A DNA stretch of 33,758 nt from assembly GCA_964611645.1 (NCBI GenBank), contig CAZTAO010000050.1:1-33758 (forward strand). Direction: 5' to 3'. The notes under the pieces are model-generated. The model saw only the letters and a program-made list of their open reading frames with translations, ran no database searches and was not told the DNA's origin. Shown in pieces: positions 14,765 through 22,954 of this stretch; the first letter of the stretch is position 1; each line of letters begins with the position of its first letter. The translations under genes were made by a program, and so were the position numbers. This stretch comes from CAZTAO01 sp964611645. Lineage in GTDB: Bacteria > Armatimonadota > UBA5829.

Positions 14765-15541
14765 CTATCGGTGATTGGGTTGAATGCAGCAATGCTCCAG
14801 GGCGTAGTCGTAGTCACTCATGTCATCGAGATCAAAGGCGAGATCGGCATCGGAAGTAATGATCGCCTGTGCGGAACACCCGAGTATGCCGGAGCATTGG
14901 CGCTCGATATCCGGCATCGAGAGCCTGTGCATCAGGAAACGAAGCACGAACCCGAATCCCAGCAGTCGCGCCATGCGGGATTGGCTCTTGCGGGCTTCAA
15001 ACACGCGGTCGATGTGGATCCGGTTTCGCGAGATTGCTTCGGGATTCACCACAAACACGCACCCCATGGTCCAGCGACCGTCCCTAAGCGGCACAAACTC
15101 CGCCCTGAGGCCCGGATACTGGGCCTCGAAGGTTTCCCGAGTCATCGCCGGCGCGCATATATCCACGTCCCGGGAACAGGCCGAGACAAACCTCTGAAGA
15201 GAGATGGGCGACAAGAATGGCAAGTCGGTGTTGGCTATAATAGCCCTGTCCGTGCATCCCATTTGATTGAGATACTCCAGGCCCGCGAGTATGTTGCCGG
15301 GGCCGGTCGGGGTCTCGGGTAACACAGCGTCAACTCTCTCGCACACCGGATCAGAGTTAACTTCCTCCGGCCCGATGACGACGTACCGTCCTTCGATCCC
15401 CGCTTCCCGCAGGCAGCGGATGGTTCGCTCCAGCACCGAACTGCCGTCGAACTTGATCAACGCTTTGACAGAGGTTCCCGCGCGCTGTGCAAACTCACCC
15501 GATATCCGGCCACCGGCAGGCAGAACAACGTCAATCTCCAT
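14765..15541 (-). CDS. MobA-like nucleotidyltransferase
   Basis: A single-domain NTP transferase of 258 aa. It begins with VVLPAGGRISGEFAQRAGTS, then KALIKFDGSSVLERTI, the layout of the NTP_transf_3/MobA group in which the glycine loop binds the nucleotide and the following Lys contacts phosphate. It has ANTDLPFLS (about 123-131), where the Asp is expected to hold the catalytic metal. These proteins attach CMP, GMP or UMP to phosphorylated sugars, cyclitols or cofactors; which one cannot be read from the sequence. Its stop is 16 nt before the CDP-alcohol phosphotransferase start, and its ATG lies within the end of the PAP2 gene, so coupling is likely. A CTP-dependent cytidylyltransferase feeding that enzyme is the simplest reading. 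The C-terminal 60 residues hold a DLDDMSDYDYAL tail. Confidence 0.85.
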   Translation of the reverse strand: MEIDVVLPAGGRISGEFAQRAGTSVKALIKFDGSSVLERTIRCLREAGIEGRYVVIGPEEVNSDPVCERVDAVLPETPTGPGNILAGLEYLNQMGCTDRAIIANTDLPFLSPISLQRFVSACSRDVDICAPAMTRETFEAQYPGLRAEFVPLRDGRWTMGCVFVVNPEAISRNRIHIDRVFEARKSQSRMARLLGFGFVLRFLMHRLSMPDIERQCSGILGCSAQAIITSDADLAFDLDDMSDYDYALEHCCIQPNHR

Positions 15542-16091
15542 CTGACTCCACCTTTGCGCGAGGTTGCAGAATATGCGAATCGATCAGCACGGCCAGCCCT
15601 CCTGCGGCGGCTCCCAGCAAAGCACCCGCGAGAGTGTCTATTGGGTAGTGCATTCCGAAGTAAGGCCTGGAGTAGCATGTCAGAAGGGCAAAGACTATGA
15701 GGGGCCACCACAGCTTGCGGCATCGCGAGCCGAGTATGATGGTTGCAACCCATACGCTGTGGGCGTGGCCTGATGGAAATGACCCGCTTTCCCACCGAAC
15801 CCCAAACTGTCGAATGGTGTCCATCGTCGCGTATGGCCGAGGCCTGTCGAACACTTCACCCATCATTCCGGCAAAAATGCGATCTACCACGACCATTGTC
15901 ACTACCAGCAACATGGCGGTGCGTCTGTAGCCGGGTTTGTTGAGGATGAAGAGGGCTATGGCGGTGATGATCCAAATGGCCCCTGCTTCACCCGCGTAGG
16001 CGACAGGGGCCAGAATAGCATCCAACAAGATGTTGTGGTGGGAGTTGATCCACAGAAGAACCGCTTTGTCCAACTGCATTAGTCCGGACAT
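15531..16091 (-). CDS. PAP2-type membrane phosphatase
   Basis: The product of about 186 aa has all three phosphatase motifs of the PAP2 superfamily: DRPRP (the KxxxxxxRP site, with the Lys position not evident), FPSGHAHS (about 105-112) with the catalytic His, and SRPYFGMHYPIDTLAG (about 141-156) with the Ser-Arg and His nucleophile. Five to six membrane segments surround them. Members dephosphorylate undecaprenyl-PP, phosphatidic acid, phosphatidylglycerophosphate or inositol phosphates on the membrane surface. ATG 16091 was chosen over the frame's TTG because the upstream bases GGGGGGCGG give a weak ribosome-binding site. The gene ends inside the start of the nucleotidyltransferase gene (11-nt overlap). 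It opens the four-gene set with the nucleotidyltransferase, CDP-alcohol phosphotransferase and MFS genes, about 118 nt after the unknown 305-aa gene. Confidence 0.88.
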   Translation of the reverse strand: MSGLMQLDKAVLLWINSHHNILLDAILAPVAYAGEAGAIWIITAIALFILNKPGYRRTAMLLVVTMVVVDRIFAGMMGEVFDRPRPYATMDTIRQFGVRWESGSFPSGHAHSVWVATIILGSRCRKLWWPLIVFALLTCYSRPYFGMHYPIDTLAGALLGAAAGGLAVLIDSHILQPRAKVESDGD

Positions 16092-16208
16092 ACCGCCCCC
16101 CAACGCGCAGATTGCAGGAGAATGAAGGCCGCCAGCTTCCGGGATACGCGTCTACCATATCTATACGGCAATCGGTACGTTTTGACCTGCGTGGATTTTG
16201 CGCGAAGC

Positions 16209-17126
16209 CTACCGGGCGAACCACTTCACGCTGAGTCGAACCTCTTCACGGATAAACTCTCGGGTGGCCGGGTCTATTCTGAGGCAATGGACCACTCCAT
16301 CAGTCCTGGGCAATATCCAACCGAAGTCCCAGTTGCCGTGTCGATAGACCATTGGTGCGTTCGGGGCGAGCCGGACCAACGGCCTGCTCTCGCCGCCGAT
16401 ATAGCCTGCGTCCTGGTGGTTGTACATTGGGCCCATGTCCACGAAGACCCAGTGATCCATCGGAGCGGAGTCCTTGGAGAGGTAGTTGCACAGACCCTGT
16501 ACTCCAACCCGGATGTCGCAGCCGAAGCGCGAGGCTTCCTGGATGTCAGCGAGCGAACCGGCAACGATATTGCCCTGGGCGTCGTTTTCGCCCAACATCT
16601 CCCAGCGCTCGTCCACATACCACTTGTAGTAGCCGAAATCGTAGGTAAAATTGGAGCTGGGGTAGCGGGTGTCGGCATCGAAGCTGTCTATACCGTGGTA
16701 CTTCGTTGGTTCCGGCGTAATGCTCCCGGACTTGCCACGCGCTGGCGCATCAGGCAGAGGTGGCGCAAAGATAGGTCTGCCGATGCCGTTCTGACCGCAG
16801 TCGTTGTTCAGGAAGAACGACAACGAAGGCGTAGCGCCGAACCCCAGAGAAGCGTTTGCAGGGAATCTCACGGCCTCGATCGCGGCAGAGCGGTCTCCCT
16901 CGAGCCAATAGGCTACGGCAAAGTCCATATTCTCCTCGACGAAACCCTCTTCGGGATGGCTGCACATGTGCTCGCCGTAGTCGAATGTGGTGCAGCAGCG
17001 GACTGTCGCTCCGCGCTTAATTGCCTGAGCCAGGTCGGCGAAGCTGCCTCCGACTACCTCTCGCTGTTCATTGAGTTCCAAGGCGCATCGCCACCGGTAA
17101 AGTTTGTCTATTCCCACTTCTTTCAC
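16209..17126 (-). CDS. Unknown protein with internal duplication
   Basis: I do not recognise this 305-aa protein and see no signal peptide or membrane segment. It contains two related modules. One is near the start: YRWRCALELNEQREVVG, then GSFADLAQAIKRGATVR (about 27-43). The other is near 168-206: KWYVDERWEMLGENDAQGN, then GSLADIQEASRFGCDIR. In each a GS[FL]AD motif leads a short helix-like segment. This suggests an ancient duplication. The C-terminal part has a Gly/Tyr/Trp-rich strand region (PMVYRHGNWDFGWILPR). The coding frame opens at GTG 17126, but GTG 17117 follows GGGGTG by eight bases and may be the true start. The gene begins five nt after the ribF stop, at the end of the nusA-ribF operon, so it may be co-transcribed, yet nothing links it functionally to riboflavin or tRNA modification. 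Confidence 0.75.
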   Translation of the reverse strand: MKEVGIDKLYRWRCALELNEQREVVGGSFADLAQAIKRGATVRCCTTFDYGEHMCSHPEEGFVEENMDFAVAYWLEGDRSAAIEAVRFPANASLGFGATPSLSFFLNNDCGQNGIGRPIFAPPLPDAPARGKSGSITPEPTKYHGIDSFDADTRYPSSNFTYDFGYYKWYVDERWEMLGENDAQGNIVAGSLADIQEASRFGCDIRVGVQGLCNYLSKDSAPMDHWVFVDMGPMYNHQDAGYIGGESRPLVRLAPNAPMVYRHGNWDFGWILPRTDGVVHCLRIDPATREFIREEVRLSVKWFAR

Positions 17127-17131
17127 CCCTG

Positions 17132-18091
17132 TTATTGTTTTGAATGGTTTGCCTCACGCGGCTGCGTGGGCATACATTGCCGCTCAGTCACGTGTCGGAG
17201 GTCCTCTTTTATCTGCTCTATCAGATGTTTTGGCGACTCGAACTTCATCTCTCCCCGCAGCCGATGAAGGAAAGACAGGTTCAGTTCGCTTCCGTAGAGA
17301 TTGCCTTTGAAGCCCACTACGTGCACTTCCACCGTCAGATCCTGGTTCTCGAATGTTGGTTTCACGCCTACATTGCAGAGCCCGGCGTACTCCTTGCCGG
17401 AAAACTCGACACCGACTTTATACACCCCATTTGACGGCAGTTGTTGGCGGTCACCAACCGCGATGTTTGCTGTCGGGAATCCGAGTTCCCTGCCGATGCG
17501 TCGGCCTTTCTCCACTTTGCCTCGCACCACGAAAGGCACCCCAAGAAGCTTTGACGCCTGCTCAACCTCGCCGCGCGAGATCATCTTGCGGATCCGGGTA
17601 CTGCTCACCGGAGCGCCGTCCACTATGACCGATGGCACAACCATGAGCTCAATGCCCAGAGGAGGACACTCACGCGCGAGAAATCTGGTGTTGCCCTCTC
17701 TGTCATTTCCGAACATGAAATTGCCGCCGACAACCAGAGCACGAGCGCCAAGCTTACCGACCAGAATGGAGTTGAGGAATTCGGAGGCGCTCAACTGTCG
17801 CACACTCTCAAAATCGAAGACTATGACCCTCTCGACTCCCAGCGAAAGAATGGTCTCCACCCGCTGATCGAGAGTAAGGATGTACTTTGGGGCGTTGTCG
17901 GGGGAGATAACCTCCGCCGGATGGCGTCGAAATGTCAGCGCGGTGCTGATCAGGTCCTCTTCCGTGGCGGCCTCTACCAACTGCTGGAAGATTGCTCTAT
18001 GCCCCCAATGCACGCCATCGAATACGCCAATGGCAGCGGCGGCGAAGCGGTTCTCGGCACGGTCGGCGGGCAGCCCATAGATGACGCTCAT
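17132..18091 (-). CDS. ribF: Bifunctional riboflavin kinase / FAD synthetase
   Basis: A 319-aa protein of the typical RibF size. The N-terminal FAD synthetase domain shows AIGVFDGVHWGH (about 21-31; the GxFDGxHxGH ATP site) and SSTRIRKM (about 163-170). The C-terminal riboflavin kinase domain carries GRELGFPTANIA (about 200-211) and a NVGVKPTF segment near 241-248, as expected. It phosphorylates riboflavin to FMN and then adenylates FMN to FAD, in the cytoplasm. The ATG start sits seven bases after AGGAGGTGA, a full anti-SD match and the strongest site seen in the window. The first 4 nt overlap the truB stop. The gene closes the conserved translation/RNA block and is followed five nt later by the unknown 305-aa gene. 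Its position after truB is conserved in many bacteria. Confidence 0.97.
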   Translation of the reverse strand: MSVIYGLPADRAENRFAAAAIGVFDGVHWGHRAIFQQLVEAATEEDLISTALTFRRHPAEVISPDNAPKYILTLDQRVETILSLGVERVIVFDFESVRQLSASEFLNSILVGKLGARALVVGGNFMFGNDREGNTRFLARECPPLGIELMVVPSVIVDGAPVSSTRIRKMISRGEVEQASKLLGVPFVVRGKVEKGRRIGRELGFPTANIAVGDRQQLPSNGVYKVGVEFSGKEYAGLCNVGVKPTFENQDLTVEVHVVGFKGNLYGSELNLSFLHRLRGEMKFESPKHLIEQIKEDLRHVTERQCMPTQPREANHSKQ

Positions 18092-19008
18092 ACTGCTGTC
18101 ACCTCCTGGGATTCGGCCAGAACCTTGTGGGGCGCAAGCACAAAGCCGTCTTCTACAGCCCTGACCTCGGCAATGGCCAGCAGACTCCCGGACTCATCAA
18201 GAACCCGAACGACAGAACCCGCATCCATCGAGGATTCCATTCTAGAGGCAATGCCGTTGCAGAACCTCGCTGAATCAGAAGCCGCCAGGGTGACTGCGGG
18301 CATAGCTGCAAGCGCGTCATTCATAGACAAAAGGTGGTCCAGTAGACACCCGCTCGCAGCCAATTCCTTCAGGTCGTCAAGCACGATGGCGCTGTCCACA
18401 CTGAATCCCCCGATTCGAGAGCGGACGAGGGAAGACATCAACCCACCGCAGCCAAGTCGTTCGCCGATATCAGCGCACAGGGTCCGAATGTAGGTTCCGC
18501 TGGAACAGTCGACCACAATCTGGGCTTCCGCACATGAACCAGCTTCAAAAGACAGAATATCGATGCCCTGGATATGTATCTCTCTGGGTTCTCTCTCAAG
18601 GGTCTCACCCCTGCGGGCGTACCAATATAGGGGCTTTCCGTCGCGCTTTAGCGCTGAGACCATCGGAGGGACTTGCTTGATCGTACCCACGAACTCGCCG
18701 CAGGCGTCGCGGAACGTCTGCTCAGTGACCTGAGATGCGTCTTGGGTGGAAATGGTCTCGCCCGTGGAGTCTTGGGAGTCGGTTGTCCGGCCCAGAACAA
18801 CACCGGCGACGTATGTCTTGCCCAATCCGGTGAGATACTCGACGATGCGGGTCGCCTTGCCGATGCAGACCATGAGAAGACCAGTCGCCATGGGGTCAAG
18901 TGTGCCAGTGTGCCCCACCCTCTTCACGCCAGTCGCGCGCCGCACAGCGGCGACAACGTCGTGCGAGGTAATCCCTGGCGGCTTGTTGACTAGTAGGACT
19001 CCGTCCAC
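18088..19008 (-). CDS. truB: tRNA pseudouridine(55) synthase
   Basis: A full-length 306-aa TruB. The N terminus (GVLLVNKPPGITSHDVV) and GHTGTLDPMATGLL (about 32-45) are characteristic; the Asp in TLD is the catalytic nucleophile. A SGTYIRTLCADIGERLGCGG region (about 169-188) forms the RNA-binding part of the fold. A C-terminal PUA-like segment follows. The enzyme makes pseudouridine 55 in the T loop of nearly all tRNAs, in the cytoplasm. It starts at GTG, preceded by AGAGGT, and overlaps the nrnA end by 19 nt and the ribF start by 4 nt, so it is tightly coupled in the operon. Confidence 0.97.
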   Translation of the reverse strand: MDGVLLVNKPPGITSHDVVAAVRRATGVKRVGHTGTLDPMATGLLMVCIGKATRIVEYLTGLGKTYVAGVVLGRTTDSQDSTGETISTQDASQVTEQTFRDACGEFVGTIKQVPPMVSALKRDGKPLYWYARRGETLEREPREIHIQGIDILSFEAGSCAEAQIVVDCSSGTYIRTLCADIGERLGCGGLMSSLVRSRIGGFSVDSAIVLDDLKELAASGCLLDHLLSMNDALAAMPAVTLAASDSARFCNGIASRMESSMDAGSVVRVLDESGSLLAIAEVRAVEDGFVLAPHKVLAESQEVTAV

Positions 19009-19964
19009 TTCAGGACCTCTTGCAGGACTTGCTCTCGGGCATCATCAAGAGAAGTGTTCAGTGTACAGCCGGCGGCGGCCTCATGGCCCCCGCCGTCGAA
19101 CACGTTAGCGATCTTGTTGACGTCGATCCCGTGTCTGGACCGCAGGCTTACCCTGGTCTCGGCCGCCCCGGTCTCCCTGAACAGCATACATACCAGCGGA
19201 CCCTCAACTGAACTTACGTGGTTCACTATCCCGTCGGTATCCGCGTCGGTTGCCGCGAGTTCGTCCAGGTCGCGCCGGGAGATGGATGCCCAAGCAATCT
19301 TGCCGTCTTCGCTCATTTTCAGAGATGCAAGCGCGCGGCCTAGAAGATGCAGAGACCGCATGGGCTTCGTGTAGTACACGTTGGTGGCAATCTCAGACGC
19401 ATTGGCTCCGAGCTTGGCGAGCTTTGCGGCGACCAGAAATGTGTGAGATGTAGTGTTGGCGAACCTGAACGCCCCGGTATCCGCGATAAGCCCAGTGAGT
19501 AATTGCTTGGCGACAACCTCATCCATGGGGGCGTGGTTGGCCGCAAGTATGTCGTACATAACTTCTGCAGTGCTGGAATACTCGGTATCCACAACCCTGA
19601 TATCGCCGAAGATCTCGCCAGGGACGTGGTGGTCGATACAGGCCGTGGAACGGCATGAGGTAACAAAGTCAGCCAGGTCGCCAACCCGGCTCGGCCAGCC
19701 GCAATCCACTATCACGCACAGGTCAAAATCGGAGCCTTTGGGAAGCTTTGTGACGGTCTCCCACTCCGGGATGAACTGGTAGTTGGCGGGGACTCCGTCC
19801 TGGCACAGCACTTCGACCTGCTTGCCCATCGCACGAAGCACATGGGCCAGGGCGAGCGCGCTGCCAAGAGTGTCGCCATCGGGTCTGATGTGGCAAGCCA
19901 AAGCTATGGTGTTTGCCGCCTTGATCCGGCGCCAGGGTTCACTCAGGCTTTCCGGATTCATCAT
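18990..19964 (-). CDS. nrnA: DHH-family phosphoesterase, bifunctional oligoribonuclease/PAP phosphatase
   Basis: A DHH/DHHA1 protein of 324 aa. HIRPDGDTLGS (about 25-35) and the family-naming DHH motif (in CIDHHVPGE, about 109-117) supply the metal-binding residues. A VDTEYSSTAEVMYDI stretch follows, and GGGHEAAAG near residue 291 closes the DHHA1 domain. NrnA-type enzymes degrade 2-5 nt RNA and 3'-phosphoadenosine 5'-phosphate. The gene starts inside the rbfA end (overlap 26 nt) and ends inside truB. The ATG at 19964 is preceded by GAGGAG at about ten bases. Its location between rbfA and truB is the standard one for this family, which supports the assignment. Confidence 0.95.
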   Translation of the reverse strand: MMNPESLSEPWRRIKAANTIALACHIRPDGDTLGSALALAHVLRAMGKQVEVLCQDGVPANYQFIPEWETVTKLPKGSDFDLCVIVDCGWPSRVGDLADFVTSCRSTACIDHHVPGEIFGDIRVVDTEYSSTAEVMYDILAANHAPMDEVVAKQLLTGLIADTGAFRFANTTSHTFLVAAKLAKLGANASEIATNVYYTKPMRSLHLLGRALASLKMSEDGKIAWASISRRDLDELAATDADTDGIVNHVSSVEGPLVCMLFRETGAAETRVSLRSRHGIDVNKIANVFDGGGHEAAAGCTLNTSLDDAREQVLQEVLKWTESY

Positions 19965-20301
19965 TCCGCTTTATCTCCTCAAGCAGTTCCAGAATTCTGA
20001 TCCCTTTGTCCACTGAAGTGTCGAGACGGAAGTCGATCTCCGGCAGCACCCTGATCTTCAGGCGCTTGGACAGCGCTCCGCGCACGAAATGCTCCGCGCC
20101 CTTGAGTATCGCCAGGCTGCGGCCCTTTTCTTCGTCGTTACCCATTATGCTGACAAAGACCCGGGCGTAGCTGAAGTCGGGCGATATCTCCACGCCTATT
20201 ACGGTAACAAAGCCCAGCCTCGGGTCCTTGAACTCGCGATAGAGGATTTCGCCAATATCGCGTTTCAACAGATTCGCCAGTCTCTCTTGTCGCTGTGTCA
20301 T
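19939..20301 (-). CDS. rbfA: Ribosome-binding factor A
   Basis: The 120-aa product matches RbfA throughout: TQRQERLANLLKRDIGEIL at the start, DPRLGFVTVIGVEISPDF in the KH-type core, and a DxGIRILELLEEIK helix near the C terminus. RbfA binds the 30S subunit during late 16S rRNA 5'-end maturation and cold adaptation. ATG 20301 was chosen because AGCAGGTAG lies just upstream; the longer frame adds 12 residues not typical of the family. It begins 19 nt after the DUF503 gene stop and overlaps nrnA at its end. Confidence 0.94.
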   Translation of the reverse strand: MTQRQERLANLLKRDIGEILYREFKDPRLGFVTVIGVEISPDFSYARVFVSIMGNDEEKGRSLAILKGAEHFVRGALSKRLKIRVLPEIDFRLDTSVDKGIRILELLEEIKRNDESGKPE

Positions 20302-20320
20302 GTTTCTACCTGCTGCAAGC

Positions 20321-20671
20321 CTACTGGGAAACGTCAATATCGTAGGCTATCACTTCTGATTCTGTGTTGGACTCAACAAAGTCGAGGACTTTGTCCAGCA
20401 CGCTGTTCACCAGCCTTCTATCGTTTGAAACAAACGAGAACGCAAGGCCCGACTTCTGGAGGTTGTCCAGGGAGTCCACTTGAGCGGCAGACACTGTGAA
20501 CTTGTTCCTAGCAGTGTCGAGAATGCTCTTTACCACATGCCGCTTGTCCTTCAGGGAGTGAGACATCGGAATCCTGAGTTTGACGGTCAGAACCCCGAGG
20601 GCATATTCACAAACAGGCCCATTCCCCTGCGGTTCCGGTTCGCCAAACTCATCCGATTCCATAGTGTCCAT
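20321..20671 (-). CDS. DUF503 (YlxP-like) family protein
   Basis: The product of about 116 aa contains the DUF503 core: YALGVLTVKLRIPMSHSLKDKRHVVKS (SHSLKDKR is the hallmark), RNKFTVSAAQVDSLDN, and a final VLDFVESNTESEVIAYDID. In Bacillus, YlxP sits at the same place, between infB and rbfA. The family's molecular role is not firmly known. ATG 20671 is favoured because GGTGAG lies about nine bases upstream. The longer frame to 20788 would run through the palindromic repeat and into infB. The 23 residues before the core (MDTMESDEFGEPEPQGNG and following) are an acidic extension not usual for the family. Confidence 0.9.
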   Translation of the reverse strand: MDTMESDEFGEPEPQGNGPVCEYALGVLTVKLRIPMSHSLKDKRHVVKSILDTARNKFTVSAAQVDSLDNLQKSGLAFSFVSNDRRLVNSVLDKVLDFVESNTESEVIAYDIDVSQ

Positions 20672-20688
20672 GAAAGAAAACTCACCCA

Positions 20689-20749
20689 TCATCCTGAGCT
20701 TGTCGAATGATGCGCGAGCTGCGCACTTCGACAGGCTCAGTGTGATGAA
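20689..20749. repeat. Palindromic repeat (CCTGAGCTTGTCGAA type) between infB and the DUF503 gene
   Basis: The left arm CATCATCCTGAGCTTGTCGA and the right arm CTTCGACAGGCTCAGTGTGA are inverted copies around GCGCGAGCTGCGC. The arms are near-perfect over about 27 bp. Such CTGAGCTTGTCGAA palindromes are widely dispersed in bacterial genomes. Here it fills the gap after the infB stop and could stabilise or partly terminate the upstream mRNA. A related element with diverged arms lies at 30371-30464. Confidence 0.8.
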
Positions 20750-20751
20750 CT

Positions 20752-22701
20752 CTATATCGCTCGGGCTATCTGCTTCTTGGCGTAGCACTCAATTACGTCG
20801 CCGATCTGGAAGTCGGTGAAGCCCTGGAGCTGGATACCGCACTCAAATCCCTGCGCCATGTCCCTTGCTTCATCTTTGAGGTGCTTCAGAGAGTCGAGCT
20901 TGCCTTCGTAGACGACGTCTTTGTCACGCCGCACTCTTACAAACTCGCCCCTGACAACCCTGCCTTCCTTGACGTAGCAACCGGCGACCACTCCGCCGTT
21001 GGGTATCTTGAACATAGCGCGGACTTCTGCCCACCCAAGCTCCTGCTCTTCAAACACAGGCTCGAGCAAGCCGCCCATGGCCGCTTTCACGTCTTTGGTC
21101 AATTCGTAGATGACGTTGTAGGTTCGGACCTCAACGTGCTCGGCTTCGGCCATTCGCGCGGACTGCGGGTCGATCTTGACATTGAACCCGAGTACGATCG
21201 CATTGGCCGCGGAGGCCAGCATGACATCTGATTCGTTGATGTTGCCGACGCCGGAGTGGATGATGTCTACACGGACTTCATCATGCGTGATCTTCACCAG
21301 CGACTGCCGCACGGCTTCTTCCGAGCCCTGGACGTCTGCCTTGAGCACGATACCCAGTTTCTTGACCGCTCCCTCTTTGATCTGGCGGTAGAGGTCTTCC
21401 AGGGTAATCTTGCTTTCGCTGCCCATTCTCACACGTCTAGATTCCGTTGCCCGCTTCTCAGCGATGCTACGCGCCTCCCGCTCGTCCTTGGCCGACTCCA
21501 ATTTGTCTCCGGCTGCAGGCGCAGACGAGAGTCCAAGAATGGCGACAGGTGTCGCGGGGCCGGCTTTGGTTATGCGTTCGCCTTTGTAGTCGAACATAGC
21601 TTTGACCTTGCCGTAGGTCTCGCCCGCAACCACGGGGGTGCCAATCTTCAGCGTGCCGCGCTCAATAAGCACAGTCGCCATTGATCCGCCGCGATCCACC
21701 TGGGCCTCAATAACATTGCCTGAGACACGGGTGGTCGAGACTTCAGCGTGCAGGTCGGCCATTTCGGCGACCAGCAGGATCATCTCCAGCAGTTCATCAA
21801 TTCCATCGCCCATCTTGGCTGAGACTTTGACCATGATGGTGTCGCCGCCCCACTCTTCCGGGACTACGTTGTGTTCGGCCAACTGCTGCATCGTGCGTTC
21901 GACATCGGCTTCGGGCTTATCTACTTTGTTGATAGCAACGATAATCGGAACCTCGGCCGCCTTCGCGTGGTCGATGGCTTCAATGGTCTGCGGCATGACA
22001 GAGTCGTCCGCGGCAACAACCAGGACTGCAACATCTGTTACACTGGCTCCTCTGGCTCTCATCGCGGTGAACGCCGCGTGGCCCGGGGTGTCCAGGAATG
22101 TGATCTTCTTGCCATTCCACTCAACCTGATAGGCGCCAATGTGCTGGGTAATGCCCCCGAACTCAGATTCGGTGACATTGGTCTTGCGGATGGCGTCCAG
22201 AAGCGTGGTCTTGCCGTGGTCGACGTGGCCCATGACGGTGATGACAGGCGGTCTGGGCTGAAGTTTGCCCGCGTGCTTGCTCTTGGGCTGAGCTACCGAG
22301 GACTTCGGCGCCCTGATCTCCTTGGTTTCCTTGGTGGTGATGACGGTGACGTGGTATCCCCACTTCTCCATCACCTTGGCCGCAACGTCAGCTCCGATTG
22401 ACTGGTTGACGCTCGCGAGAATCCCAAGCTCTACCAGCCTCTTCTGGATATCGGCGGTCTGCATGGAGACTTTCTCGGCAAGTTCGCGCACGGTAAGGGC
22501 CTGCGGAATCTCAACGGTCTTGGCTTGCTTGATGATGCCGCGATCCTGGGTGATTATCTCCCTCACGGTATCGGCGCTCGCGGAATCCAGCGAGCCGGTG
22601 GCTTCATCCACCGTGACGCCGAGCTGCTTCATCACAGCCTGCAGATCACCCAGTGTTACGCCAAGATCCTTGGCTAGTTGGAATACTTTGACTTCAGACA
22701 T
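20752..22701 (-). CDS. infB: Translation initiation factor IF-2
   Basis: A compact IF-2 of 649 aa. Two IF2_N-type helical domains (about 3-50 and 67-115) are followed by a short basic linker. The GTPase domain has GHVDHGKT (158-165), DTPGH (204-208) and NKVD (258-261). Domain II and the C-terminal tRNA-binding domain follow, the latter with YVKEGRVVRGEFVRVRRD. IF-2 delivers fMet-tRNA to the 30S subunit and promotes subunit joining. The long, variable N-terminal region of many IF-2 proteins is absent. The ATG is preceded by AGGAACAG, with GGGAGGG further up. A 253-nt gap separates it from ylxR; no gene or known riboswitch is visible there, and ylxQ, which often occupies this position, is absent. 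Confidence 0.98.
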   Translation of the reverse strand: MSEVKVFQLAKDLGVTLGDLQAVMKQLGVTVDEATGSLDSASADTVREIITQDRGIIKQAKTVEIPQALTVRELAEKVSMQTADIQKRLVELGILASVNQSIGADVAAKVMEKWGYHVTVITTKETKEIRAPKSSVAQPKSKHAGKLQPRPPVITVMGHVDHGKTTLLDAIRKTNVTESEFGGITQHIGAYQVEWNGKKITFLDTPGHAAFTAMRARGASVTDVAVLVVAADDSVMPQTIEAIDHAKAAEVPIIVAINKVDKPEADVERTMQQLAEHNVVPEEWGGDTIMVKVSAKMGDGIDELLEMILLVAEMADLHAEVSTTRVSGNVIEAQVDRGGSMATVLIERGTLKIGTPVVAGETYGKVKAMFDYKGERITKAGPATPVAILGLSSAPAAGDKLESAKDEREARSIAEKRATESRRVRMGSESKITLEDLYRQIKEGAVKKLGIVLKADVQGSEEAVRQSLVKITHDEVRVDIIHSGVGNINESDVMLASAANAIVLGFNVKIDPQSARMAEAEHVEVRTYNVIYELTKDVKAAMGGLLEPVFEEQELGWAEVRAMFKIPNGGVVAGCYVKEGRVVRGEFVRVRRDKDVVYEGKLDSLKHLKDEARDMAQGFECGIQLQGFTDFQIGDVIECYAKKQIARAI

Positions 22702-22954
22702 CTGTTCCTAACCCTCCCGCGCCGCGTCGGCACAACCTGGGCATCTGTGAGGAAGAGAAGAGGGGAGAGAAGCATGCATTTCCGGGCGGTTATCCTGGAC
22801 GGATACCTGGACCCCTGACTACTGCAATGCCATCCTTGCGGGGGGCGGCCATAGAGCCCTGGGCTTTCCGGCTGCTGAGGGGGAGCAAACAAGCGGCGAC
22901 GTGACAATCAGCGATTAACTTGTCAACATATCGCGCCTCTCAATTGCCGTTACC

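Noticed and set aside
16122..17267. Plus-strand frame of 381 codons
   Set aside because: Antisense to the 305-aa gene and the ribF end; the minus-strand frame has better spacing and coupling to its neighbour.
22674..22907. Minus-strand frame of 77 codons in the ylxR-infB gap, considered as ylxQ
   Set aside because: No L7Ae-like motif, Arg/Pro-rich odd composition, and it overlaps the infB start.
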